The notes beneath the pieces are model-generated. The model did no database searches. It worked only from the letters and a program-made list of their open reading frames with translations, and had not been told where the DNA came from. The translations under genes were made by a program, and so were the position numbers. From Schoenoplectus triqueter (lineage: Eukaryota > Streptophyta > Magnoliopsida > Poales > Cyperaceae), in the NCBI GenBank assembly GCA_964058805.1, contig CAXKVV010000439.1, positions 1 through 27,412 of the forward strand: 27,412 nucleotides of DNA, read 5' to 3'. Positions 10,001 to 20,908 of the stretch are shown in pieces (positions within the stretch are counted from its first letter, which is position 1; the number at the start of each line of letters is the position of its first letter).

Positions 10001-10893
10001 GTGTTGAAGAGTTAATGAAAATGCACTAAAACTTACTCAATTTACTCGAGTTTTGTGTTATTTATATCCTCATTTCAATATATAAAGTCACCAAAATACA
10101 CATACTAGTTTTCAATGATGTATTATTCCTGGGATTTGTATTATAATCTTTGAGGGCTCGAGCCGTTAGGACTAGAATGACACCCAAATATCAGCTCAAG
10201 CGCATTATAAATTATACTTGTTCTGTTTGCTTATTCAACTTTTCTATCATTTGTAGCCTGAGTGCAACACAAAAAATCATCAAAATACATAAAGTTCTTT
10301 TGAATGGTGTCTCATATTCATTTACATTATAATCATATTATTATCGACCTTTTATGACACGAATTACGTTGAAGGATAAGAACAAATACGTCAAAATATA
10401 ATTTCAGTTTACCCGTGTTTTGTGGCATTTGTAGTCTCATTTCAACATATAAAATAATCGAAATACACAAAGTTGTTTGAAATAATGTATTCCTGAGACA
10501 AGAATTAATATTTGTGTCCTCGAGCCGTTAGGACACGAATAACATTGAAAAATAAACGCAAATGCATTAAAATAATATTCCAGCTTACTCGTGTTTTGTA
10601 TTATTTGTATTCTTATTTTAACATATAAAATCACCAAAATACACAAACTTGTTCTGCATGATGTATTCATGGGATTTATATTATTAATCATTGTGTGCTC
10701 GAGCCGTTAGGACACGAATTACACACAAATATCAACTCAAATGCTTTAAAAACTATACATGTTCTGTTTTGTTTATTGAAGTTTTCTACAATTTGTAGCC
10801 TCATTTCAACAACAACAAAAACAAAAATCATCTAAACACATTAGGTTGTTGTGAACGATGTCTCCTAAATGTTTACATTATAATTATGGTGTT
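7089..10893. repeat. Higher-order repeat copy 2 (21-mer, 3805 bp), reference copy
   Basis: Monomer starts, in C-A-B order, are 7089, 7267, 7438; 7620, 7801, 7978; 8164, 8343, 8562; 8738, 8915, 9093; 9260, 9438, 9616; 9801, 9978, 10157; 10343, 10519, 10698. Lengths run from 167 to 219 bp and mostly 176-186. Two outliers mark phase: the 219-bp third A monomer has an internal ~51-bp duplication, and the 196-bp last B monomer has an extended CAACAACAACAAAAACAAAA tract. No coding sequence is supported. Confidence 0.93.
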
Positions 10894-13800
10894 CTCGAAC
10901 TTTTATGACGAGAATAACTTTGAAAGATATTAACAAATACATTAAAGCAGAATTTTAATTTACTCGAGTTTTACGACATTTACGGTCGCGTTTCAACATA
11001 TAAAATCAGTAAAATATGCAAAGTTATTTTAAATAATGTATTCCTGAGATTTATATTATAATCTTTGCGTCCTGGAGCCATTAGGACACTATGAAAAATT
11101 AACGGAAATGCAGCAAAACACTATTTGAGGTTACTCGTATTTTGTATTATTTTTATTCTCATTTTAACATATAAAATCACCAAAACGTACGAACTTATTT
11201 TGAATGATGTATTTCTGAGATTTATATCATAATCTTTGCGTGCTCGAGCCATTAGGACACGAAATACATGCAAATATCAACTCAAATGCATGAAAAACTA
11301 TACTTGTTCTGGTTATTTATTGAAGCTTTCTACAATTTGTAGACTCATTACAATACAAAAAACATCAAAATATATAACTTTGTTTTGAATGATGGCTCCT
11401 AACCGTTTACTTATAATCATGGTGCTCTTGAAACTTCAGGACATGAATAATGTTGAAAGATATTAACAAGTACATAAAAATAGAATTCTAGTTTACTTTA
11501 GTTTTTGTGGCATTTGTAGTCTTATTTCAACATATAAAATATCCAAAATATACAATGTTATTTTAAATAATGTATTCCTGAGATTTAAATTGTAATATTT
11601 GGGTCCTCGAGCCGTTAGGACACGAATAGTGCTAAAAAATTAACGCAAATGCGCTAAAACTGTTTTTAGTTTACTCGAGTTTTGTATTATTTGTATTCTC
11701 ATTTCAACATATAAAATCACCAAAATCTATAAATTTGTTTTCAATGATATATTCCTAGGATTTATATTATAATCTCTGCGTGCTCGAGCCGTTAGGACAA
11801 AAATTACGCACAAATATCAAAACAAATGCATTACAAACTATAATTGTTCTGTTTGTTTATTGAAGTTTTCTACCATTTGTAGCCTCATTTCAACCCAAAA
11901 ATTTATCAAAATACATCAAGTTCTTTTGAATGATGTCTCATATTTGTTTACATTATAAACACTGTATTCTCGAACCTTTATGATACGAATAACGCTGAAA
12001 GTTATTATCAAATACACTAAATATAGAATTTCAGTAAACTCGAGTTTTGTGGCATTTGTATTCTCATTTCAGCATGTAAAATCACCTAAATACACAAAAT
12101 CCTTTTTAATATTGTATTCTTGAGATTTGTATTATAAACTTTGCGTCATCGAGCCGTTAGGACACGAATAGTTTTGAAAAATTAACTCAAGCGCACTAAA
12201 ACTGTATTTAGTTTACTCGAGTTTTGCGTTTTTTTGTATTCTCATTTCGACATATAAAATCACCAAAATATACAAACTTATTTTCAATGGGATTTATATT
12301 ATAATATAAAATCACCAAAATCTACAAATTCTCATTCCTGGGATTTATACTATAATATTTACGTGCTCGAGCCGTTGGGATACGAATTACGCACAAATAT
12401 CAACTCAAATCCCTGAAAAACTAGACTCGTTCATGTTGTTTATTTAAGTTTTCTATCATTTGTAGCCTCATTTCAACACAAAATAGCCATCAAAATATTT
12501 GAATGATGTCTCCTATTTGTTTACATTAAAATCATATTGTTCTCGGACTTTTATGACACGAATAACGTTGAACGATATTAACAAATATGTTAAAACAGAA
12601 TTTCAGTTTACTCGAGTTTTATGGCATTTCTAGTTAATTTCGACATATAAAATACTCAAAATACACAAAATTATTTTAAATAATATATTCCTGAGATTTA
12701 TATTATAATATTCGCGTCCTCGAGCCGTTATGACATGAGTAGCATTGAAAAATCATCGCAAATGCACTAAAACTGTATTTCAGGTTACTCGTGTTTTGTA
12801 TTATTCGTATTCTCATTTCAACAGAAAAAATCACCAAAATACACACACTTGTTCTAAATGATGTATTCCTGGGATTTATATTATAATCATTGCTCGCTCG
12901 AGCCGTTAGGACTCGGATTACACATAAATATCTACTCAAATGAATTAAAAACTATATTTGTTCTATTTGTTTATTGAAGTTTTCTACCATTTATAGCCAC
13001 ATTTCAGCACAAAAAATCATTAAAACATATAAAGTTGTTTTTAATGATGTCTATCACGGAGTTCTCAAACCTTAATGACATGAATAACGTCGAAAGATAT
13101 TAACAAATACATTAAAACAGAATTTCAGTTTACTCGAGTTTTGTGGCATTTGTAGTTTCATTTCAACATATAAAATCACTAAAATTCACAAAGTTATTTT
13201 AAATAACGTATTCATGAGATTTATATTATAATCGTTGCTTCCTAGAGCCGTTAGGAGACGAGTAGTGTTGAAAAATTAACGCAAATGCACTAAAAATGTA
13301 TTTCAGGTTACTCGTGTTTTGTATTATTTGTATTCTCATTTCAACAGAAAAAATCTCCAAAATACACAAACTTGTTCTAAATGATGTATTCTTGAGATTT
13401 ATATTATAATCATTGTGTGCTCGAGCTTTTAGGACACGAATTACACACAAATATCAACTCAAATGCATTAAACTATACTTGTTCATTTGTGTATTGATGT
13501 TTTCTACCATTTCTAGCCTCATTTAAGCACAAAAAAAAAACATCAAAATATATAAAGCTGTTTTGAATGATGACTCCTAATCGTTTACATTGTAGTCATG
13601 GTCTTCTCGAACCTTTATGACAAGAATAACTTTAAAAGATATTAACAAATACATTAAAATAGAATTTCAGTTTAGTCGTGTTTTGTGGCATTTGTAGTCT
13701 CATTTCAACATATAAATCACAAAAGTATGCAAAGATATTTTAAATAATATATTTCTGAGATTTATATTATAATATTTGCGTACTCGTGCCGTTAGGACAT

Positions 13801-14698
13801 GAATAGTGTTGAAGAGTTATTGAAAATGCACTAAAACTTACTCAATTTACTCGAGTTTTGTGTTATTTATATCCTCATTTCAATATATAAAGTCACCAAA
13901 ATACACATACTAGTTTTCAATGATGTATTATTCCTGGGATTTGTATTATAATCTTTGAGGGCTCGAGCCGTTAGGACTAGAATGACACCCAAATATCAGC
14001 TCAAGCGCATTATAAATTATACTTGTTCTGTTTGCTTATTCAACTTTTCTATCATTTGTAGCCTGATTGCAACACAAAAAATCATCAAAATACATAAAGT
14101 TCTTTTGAATGGTGTCTCATATTCGTTTACATTATAATCATATTATTCTCGACCTTTTATGACACGAATTACGTTGAAGGATAAGAACAAATACGTCAAA
14201 ATATAATTTCAGTTTACCCGTGTTTTGTGGCATTTGTAGTCTCATTTCAACATATAAAATAATCGAAATACACAAAGTTGTTTGAAATAATGTATTCCTG
14301 AGACAAGAATTAATATTTGTGTCCTCGAGCCGTTAGGACACGAATAACATTGAAAAATAAACGCAAATGCATTAAAATAATATTCCAGCTTACTCGTGTT
14401 TTGTATTATTTGTATTCTTATTTTAACATATAAAATCACCAAAATACACAAACTTGTTCTGCATGATGTATTCATGGGATTTATATTATTAATCATTGTG
14501 TGCTCGAGCCGTTAGGACACGAATTACACACAAATATCAACTCAAATGCTTTAAAAACTATACATGTTCTGTTTTGTTTATTGAAGTTTTCTACAATTTA
14601 TAGCCTCATTTCAACAACAACAAAAACAAAAATCATCTAAACACATTAGGTTGTTGTGAACGATGTCTCCTAAATGTTTACATTATAATTATGATGTT
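10894..14698. repeat. Higher-order repeat copy 3 (21-mer, 3805 bp)
   Basis: Same 21-monomer order and the same net length as copy 2, with only scattered single-base differences seen by eye. The poly-T after GCG in the third A monomer has 7 T here, against 8 in copies 1 and 2 and 9 in copy 4. Such slippage sites could serve as markers for individual copies. Confidence 0.93.
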
Positions 14699-17600
14699 CT
14701 CGAACTTTTATGACGAGAATAACTTTGAAAGATATTAACAAATACATTAAAGCAGAATTTTAATTTACTCGAGTTTTACGACATTTACGGTCGCGTTTCA
14801 ACATATAAAATCAATAAAATATGCAAAGTTATTTTAAATAATGTATTCCTGAGATTTATATTATAATCTTTGCGTCCTGGAGCCATTAGGACACTATGAA
14901 AAATTAACAGAAATGCAGCAAAACACTATTTGAGGTTACTCGTATTTTGTATTATTTTTATTCTCATTTTAACATATAAAATCACCAAAACGTACGAACT
15001 TATTTTGAATGATGTATTTCTGAGATTTATATCATAATCTTTGCGTGCTCGAGCCATTAGGACACGAAATACATGCAAATATCAACTCAAATGCATGAAA
15101 AACTATACTTGTTCTGGTTATTTATTGAAGTTTTCTACAATTTGTAGACTCATTACAATACAAAAAACATCAAAATATATAACTTTGTTTTGAATGATGG
15201 CTCCTAACCGTTTACTTATAATCATGGTGCTCTTGAAACTTCAGGACATGAATAATGTTGAAAGATATTAACAAGTACATAAAAATAGAATTCTAGTTTA
15301 CTTTAGTTTTTGTGGCATTTGTAGTCTTATTTCCACATATAAAATATCCAAAATATACAATGTTATTTTAAATAATGTATTCCTGAGATTTAAATTGTAA
15401 TATTTGGGTCCTCGAGCCGTTAGGACACGAATAGTGCTAAAAAATTAACGCAAATGCGCTAAAACTGTATTTAGTTTACTCGAGTTTTGTATTATTTGTA
15501 TTCTCATTTCAACATATAAAATCACCAAAATCTATAAATTTGTTTTCAATGATATATTCCTAGGATTTATATTATAATCTCTGCGTGCTCGAGCCGTTAG
15601 GACAAAAATTACGCACAAAAATCAAAACAAATGCATTACAAACTATAATTGTTCTGTTTGTTTATTGAAGTTTTCTACCATTTGTAGCCTCATTTCAACC
15701 CAAAAATTTATCAAAATACATCAAGTTCTTTTGAATGATGTCTCATATTTGTTTACATTATAAACACTGTATTCTCGAATCTTGATGATACGAATAACGC
15801 TGAAAGTTATTATCAAATACACTAAATATAGAATTTCAGTAAACTCGAGTTTTGTGGCATTTGTATTCTCATTTCAGCATGTAAAATCACCTAAATACAC
15901 AAAATCCTTTTTAATATTGTATTCTTGAGATTTGTATTATAAACTTTGCGTCATCGAGCCGTTAGGACACGAATAGTTTTGAAAAATTAACTCAAGCGCA
16001 CTAAAACTGTATTTAGTTTACTCGAGTTTTGCGTTTTTTTTTGTATTCTCATTTCGACATATAAAATCACCAAAATATACAAACTTATTTTCAATGGGAT
16101 TTATATTATAATATAAAATCACCAAAATCTACAAATTCTCATTCCTGGGATTTATACTATAATATTTACGTGCTCGAGCCGTTGGGATACGAATTACGGA
16201 CAAATATCAACTCAAATCCCTGAAAAACTAGACTCGTTCATGTTGTTTATTTAAGTTTTCTATCATTTGTAGCCTCATTTCAACACAAAATAGCCATCAA
16301 AATATTTGAATGATGTCTCCTATTTGTTTACATTAAAATCATATTGTTCTCGGACTTTTATGACACGAATAACGTTGAACGATATTAACAAATATGTTAA
16401 AACAGAATTTCAGTTTACTCGAGTTTTATGGCATTTCTAGTTAATTTCGACATATAAAATACTCAAAATACACAAAATTATTTTAAATAATATATTCCTG
16501 AGATTTATATTATAATATTTGCGTCCTCGAGCCGTTATGACATGAGTAGCATTGAAAAATCATCGCAAATGCACTAAAACTGTATTTCAGGTTACTCGTG
16601 TTTTGTATTATTCGTATTCTCATTTCAACAGAAAAAAATCACCAAAATACACACACTTGTTCTAAATGATGTATTCCTGGGATTTATATTATAATCATTG
16701 CTCGCTCGAGCCGTTAGGACTCGAATTACACATAAATATCTACTCAAATGAATTAAAAACTATATTTGTTCTATTTGTTTATTGAAGTTTTCTACCATTT
16801 ATAGCCACATTTCAGCACAAAAAATCATTAAAACATATAAAGTTGTTTTTAATGATGTCTATCACGGTGTTCTCAAACCTTAATGACATGAATAACGTCG
16901 AAAGATATTAACAAATACATTAAAACAGAATTTCAGTTTACTCGAGTTTTGTGGCATTTGTAGTTTCATTTCAACATATAAAATCACTAAAATTCACAAA
17001 GTTATTTTAAATAACGTATTCATGAGATTTATATTATAATCGTTGCTTCCTAGAGCCGTTAGGAGACGAGTAGTGTTGAAAAATTAACGCAAATGCACTA
17101 AAAATGTATTTCAGGTTACTCGTGTTTTGTATTATTTGTATTCTCATTTCAACAGAAAAAATCTCCAAAATACACAAACTTGTTCTAAATGATGTATTCT
17201 TGAGATTTATATTATAATCATTGCGTGCTCGAGCTTTTAGGACACGAATTACACACAAATATCAACTCAAATGCATTAAACTATACTTGTTCATTTGTGT
17301 ATTGACGTTTTCTACCATTTCTAGCCTCATTTAAGCACAAAAAAAAAAACATCAAAATATATAAAGCTGTTTTGAATGATGACTCCTAATCATTTACATT
17401 GTAGTCATGGTCTTCTCGAACCTTTATGACAAGAATAACTTTAAAAGATATTAACAAATACATTAAAATAGAATTTCAGTTTAGTCGTGTTTTGTGGCAT
17501 TTGTAGTCTCATTTCAACATATAAATCACAAAAGTATGCAAAGATATTTTAAATAATATATTTCTGAGATTTATATTATAATATTTGCGTACTCGTGTCG

Positions 17601-18506
17601 TTAGGACATGAATAGTGTTGAAGAGTTAATGAAAATGCACTAAAACTTACTCAATTTACTCGAGTTTTGTGTTATTTATATCCTCATTTCAATATATAAA
17701 GTCACCAAAATATACATACTAGTTTTCAATGATGTATTATTCCTGGGATTTGTATTATAATCTTTGAGGGCTCGAGCCGTTAGGACTAGAATGACACCCA
17801 AATATCAGCTCAAGTGCATTATAAATTATACTTGTTCTGTTTGCTTATTCAACTTTTCTATCATTTGTAGCCTGATTGCAACACAAAAAATCATCAAAAT
17901 ACATAAAGTTCTTTTGAATGGTGTCTCATATTCGTTTACATTATAATCATATTATTCTCGATCTTTTATGACACGAATTACGTTGAAGGATAAGAACAAA
18001 TACGTCAAAATATAATTTCAGTTTACCCGTGTTTTGTGGCATTTGTAGTCTCATTTCAACATATAAAATAATCGAAATACACAAAGTTGTTTGAAATAAT
18101 GTATTCCTGAGACAAGAATTAATATTTGTGTCCTCGAGCCGTTAGGACACGAATAACATTGAAAAATAAACGCAAATGCATTAAAATAATATTCCAGCTT
18201 ACTCGTGTTTTGTATTATTTGTATTCTTATTTTAACATATAAAATGACCAAAATACACAAACTTGTTCTGCATGATGTATTCATGGGATTTATGTTATAA
18301 TCATTGTGTGCTCGAGCCGTTAGGACACGAATTACACACAAATATCAACTCAAATGCTTTAAAAACTATACATGTTCTGTTTTGTTTATTGAAGTTTTCT
18401 ACAATTTGTAGCCTCATTTCAACAACAACAAAAACAAAAATCATCTAAACACATTAGGTTGTTGTGAACGATGTCTCCTAAATGTTTACATTATAATTAT
18501 GGTGTT
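14699..18506. repeat. Higher-order repeat copy 4 (21-mer, 3808 bp)
   Basis: Complete 21-monomer unit, 3 bp longer than copies 2 and 3 through small indels, mostly in homopolymers. A few private substitutions occur, such as CTCGTGTCGTTAGGAC near 17592 where other copies read CTCGTGCCGTTAGGAC. Its last trimer differs slightly at the A-B junction (TTATGTTATAATCATTG near 18290). Confidence 0.92.
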
Positions 18507-19428
18507 CTCGAACTTTTATGACGAGAATAACTTTGAAAGATATTAACAAATACATTAAAGCAGAATTTTAATTTACTTGAGTTTTACGACATTTACGGTC
18601 GCGTTTCAACATATAAAATCAGTAAAATATGCAAAGTTATTTTAAATAATTTATTCCTGAGATTTTTATTATAATCTTTGCGTCCTTGAGCCATTAGGAC
18701 ACTATGAAAAATTAACGGAAATGCAGTAAAACACTATTTGAGGTTACTCGTATTTTGTATTATTTGTATTCTCATTTTGCATATAAAATCATCAAAACGT
18801 ACGAACTTATTTTGAATGATGTATTTCTGAGATTTATATCATAATCTTTGCGTGCTCGAGCCATTAGGACACGAAATACATGCAAATATCAACTCAAATG
18901 CATGAAAAACTATACTTGTTCTGGTTATTTATTGAAGTTTTCTACCATTTGTAGACTCATTACAATACAAAAAACATCAAAATATATAACTTTGTTTTGA
19001 ATGATGGCTCCTAACCGTTACTTATAATCATGGTGCTCTTGAAACTTCAGGACATGAATAATGTTGAAAGATATTAGCAAATACATAAAAATAGAATTCT
19101 AGTTGACTTTAGTTTTTGTGGCATTTGTAGTCTTATTTCAACATATAAAATATCCAAAATACACAATGTTATTTTAAATAATGTATTCCTGAGATTTAAA
19201 TTGTAATATTTTGGTCCTCGAGCCGTTAGGACATGAATAATGCTAAAAAATTAACGCAAATGCTCGAAAACTGTATTTAGTTTACTCGAGTTTTGTATTA
19301 TTTGTATTCTCATTTCAACATATAAAATCACCAAAATCTATAAATTTGTTTTCAATGATATATTCCTGGGATTTATATTATAATCTCTGCGTGCTCGAGC
19401 CGTTAGGACAAAAATTACGCATAAATAT
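18507..19428. repeat. Partial higher-order copy 5 at the right edge
   Basis: Contains trimer 1 (C 18507, A 18685, B 18855) and part of trimer 2 (C 19036, A 19217, B from 19394). It ends 35 bp into that B monomer, at CGCATAAATAT, where AAT simple sequence takes over. It carries more substitutions than the inner copies, including CTTGAGCCATTAGG at 18685 and TGCTCGAAAACTG near 19261. Confidence 0.9.
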
Positions 19429-19500
19429 AATAATAATAAATAATATAATAATACTAATGATAACGATAATATAATAACAATAAAGATAATAATTGTTACA
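19423..19500. repeat. AAT/ATAATG microsatellite at the array edge
   Basis: Interrupted ATAATAATA units merge seamlessly with the last satellite bases (CATAAATAT), so the exact join cannot be placed to the base. The tract becomes TAACGATAATATAATAACAATAAAG before unique sequence resumes at about 19500. Confidence 0.85.
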
Positions 19501-19620
19501 CTTAACATCTTCTTTGATTTGTCGATTTGCAAAACAATCTTGAATTTTACAATTTGCCTTGTTTGAGTTTTGTGCAGGGATTAACATGCAAATGGACTAG
19601 TGCATAAGAACCAAGACTAG
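19501..19620. other. Unassigned segment next to the LTR
   Basis: Unique sequence between the microsatellite and the LTR. It contains TTGTTTGAGTTTTGTGCAGG at about 19559-19578 and ends GACTAG, whose last five bases may be the left target duplication of the LTR. It could be host flank or a leftover of element-internal sequence; no polypurine tract is seen. Confidence 0.4.
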
Positions 19621-19744
19621 TGTTGGTATATAAGAGATTAATCAAGACTACATTAGGCTTAGGTTTAGTTAGATTCAAACTGGGTTGAATTGGTCAAGAT
19701 AAATTAAACTTAAACAACAAGAAAATTGCATCTGCCCAGGGAAT

Positions 19745-19954
19745 CGTTATAACGATTCAGTAAACGTTATAACGGTTCATCTCAATACTCAAAGATATTT
19801 TAAGGCAGAAATATTCTAAAAGAAACCAGAGTGTATCGTTATGTACTGATTACAAACGTATAACGAGTTGATAAATCGTTATAACGTTTCAGTTCAGTTG
19901 ATCCAACGACTATTCTTTCCAAACCGTTATAACGATTCACAAAACGTTATAACG
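19745..19954. promoter_or_regulatory. Clustered CGTTATAACG palindromes in the LTR
   Basis: Exact CGTTATAACG occurs at 19745, 19765, 19877, 19925 and 19945. Degenerate copies occur at 19837 (CGTTATGTAC) and 19857 (CGTATAACG, one T lost). Within each of three clusters the starts are 20 bp apart: 19745/19765, 19837/19857/19877 and 19925/19945. Several boxes extend to TAACGGTTCA, which contains the AACGG core bound by some plant MYB proteins. The boxes lie upstream of the TATA-like element, where U3 enhancers are expected. A regulatory role is inferred, not shown. Confidence 0.6.
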
Positions 19955-19995
19955 GTTCAGGCCGAAAAATAGTTTCTTCAGTTGTTTTAGAAGAT

Positions 19996-20007
19996 CTATT
20001 TAAAAGG
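19996..20007 (+). promoter_or_regulatory. TATA-like element of the LTR
   Basis: CTATTTAAAAGG lies about 40 bp downstream of the last palindromic box and would place a start site near 20030-20040. It is the best TATA candidate in the LTR, in the right orientation relative to the U5 motif. Confidence 0.55.
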
Positions 20008-20232
20008 ATCATCTCTTTCTACGTGTGTGTGGTTAACCAACCTAGCTAAATCATTACTCCAGAAAGCTTACTAGCTATATACAAAGTGAGAGAGATAATT
20101 CAATAGATTGATACAATCAATTAGCCAAATCTTTGTTCAAGCTCAATCTTGCTTCTCTCTATTCTCCCAACTTGATCCTTCGTGATCTTCTTGAAAATAT
20201 TCTTTTGAGCTGTAGTGCTCACCCTTTTCTTC

Positions 20233-20325
20233 AGTGTGTTGTCACTCACATTTTGAGTGTATTGTCACTCACCTTTTTTTAGTGTATTGTCACTCACCTT
20301 TTTTAGTGTGTTGTCACTCTTGTTA
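20233..20325 (+). repeat. Four ~24-bp tandem repeats in the LTR
   Basis: AGTGTRTTGTCACTC starts at 20233, 20256, 20281 and 20305, with spacings of 23, 25 and 24 bp. Each copy contains a short stem (GTG...CAC; GAGTG...CACTC in the second). A more diverged copy, GTAGTGCTCACC, precedes them. The repeats sit in the presumed transcribed R/U5 part. The histidine- and cysteine-rich frame they create at 20234-20422 is a by-product. Confidence 0.7.
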
Positions 20326-20399
20326 CTTAGGCTTGGCAGCCCATTTTTGTAAGGGACCAAGTTCTATAAGTGTAAAAACCCTTTTTAAATATATCGGCT

Positions 20400-20421
20400 C
20401 AACCTCAATTGTTAGAGGTTG
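20400..20421 (+). other. Perfect hairpin before the U5 motif
   Basis: CAACCTC (20400-20406) pairs with GAGGTTG (20415-20421) around an 8-base loop. It lies 6 bp before CCGGAGACGTAGGCA. In transcripts it would be a stable small stem in the 5' leader or near the 3' end of element RNA. Confidence 0.65.
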
Positions 20422-20654
20422 AGGGTCCCGGAGACGTAGGCATTGTTAAAACCGAACTCCGTTACATCTTGTGTTCTTGCTTTATTTTTATTTTCTTTTC
20501 TCACGTTTCTTCGGTTGCTATATTCTTGTGAAAATTGAATTGTTTTAAATCGTATTCCGCTGCCATTACACTTGAATATTAAGCCCCAATTTGGTTTATA
20601 TATTTCTACTTTAGGTTCTTGCAATATTTTGACCTTTCAATACCAACTTCCTAG

Positions 20655-20850
20655 GGCTTCAAAGGTCTATCAATAATAATTTAATAATAATAATAATATA
20701 ATGATAATAATAATAATAAATAATAATCATAATATTAATATAATAATAAATTATAATCATAAATATAATATAATAATATAATAATACTAAATCTTAATCA
20801 TAATCATTATATAATAATATAATATGATATAATATAATCAAACAATAATC
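20655..20850. repeat. AAT/ATA microsatellite block
   Basis: After a short segment, GGCTTCAAAGGTCTATC, the sequence becomes ~180 bp of interrupted AATAAT, ATAATATAAT and AATCATAAT units. With the tract at 19423-19500 it brackets the LTR, so the LTR may have inserted within or next to one long microsatellite region. Confidence 0.85.
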
Positions 20851-20865
20851 GCTATTTCGACGAGA

Positions 20866-20908
20866 GCTAATCCGGTATTCCACCTATAAGTTGGTATACC
20901 AGATTAGC
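20866..20908. other. Near-perfect 20-bp hairpin
   Basis: The arm at 20866-20885 (GCTAATCCGGTATTCCACCT) and the arm at 20889-20908 are inverted complements at 17 of 20 positions around a 3-base spacer. The central parts contain GGTAT/GGTATACC. It is isolated: I see no matching terminal repeat or second copy in the window. Confidence 0.7.

Larger units (their letters stand above)
2698..19428. repeat. Satellite array, ~181-bp monomers in nested higher-order repeats
   Basis: About 92 monomers lie head to tail. Most start with CTCGAGCCGTTAGGACACGA or a close variant. Three subtypes alternate strictly. C starts CTCGAACCTTTATGACACGA and continues GAAAGATATTAACAAATAC. A starts CTCGAGCCGTTAGGACACGA and continues GAAAAATTAACGCAAATGC. 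B continues ACACAAATATCAACTCAAAT and lacks the internal TACTCGAGTTTT that C and A carry. The C-A-B trimer is ~544 bp, and seven distinct trimers form a 3805-bp higher-order repeat. Length and organisation fit plant centromeric or heterochromatic satellites, but position on the chromosome cannot be read from the sequence. Small open frames that recur every 3.8 kb are repeat by-products. The first monomer and the last are both truncated. Confidence 0.95.
19621..20649 (+). mobile_element. Solo Copia-type LTR
   Basis: The segment begins TGTTGGTAT and ends with ATACCAAC (20640-20647), a matching inverted terminus. The flanks ACTAG (19616-19620) and CCTAG (20650-20654) match at four of five bases and may be the target duplication. 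In order it has palindromic boxes (19745-19954), a TATA-like CTATTTAAAAGG (19996-20007), short tandem repeats (20233-20325), a hairpin (20400-20421), and CCGGAGACGTAGGCA followed by CCGAACTCCGTTACATCTTG. This last pair is typical of U5 in plant Ty1-Copia LTRs, especially the long-LTR lineages. About 1 kb fits such LTRs. No gag, protease, integrase or reverse transcriptase sequence is nearby, so it is a solo or truncated LTR. The 3' end is decayed (CAACTT rather than a clean CA), so the boundary is uncertain by several bases. Confidence 0.7.

Noticed and set aside
5094..18448. Recurring 60-96-residue frames every ~3.8 kb in the array
   Set aside because: They repeat because the satellite repeats. 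Their sequence follows AT-rich monomer DNA, they span monomer borders arbitrarily, and small indels end them.
2698..19428. CRISPR-like regular spacing
   Set aside because: Units are ~181 bp with no short repeat and unique-spacer pattern, and the DNA is clearly a plant-type satellite.
2698..19428. CENP-B box in the satellite
   Set aside because: The conserved CTCGAGCCGTTAGGACACGA box does not fit NTTCGNNNNANNCGGGN, and I saw no other match in the monomers.
19338..19587. Two overlapping minus-strand frames rich in I, L, V and Y
   Set aside because: They are translations of the AAT-type microsatellite at the array edge, which mimic a membrane segment.
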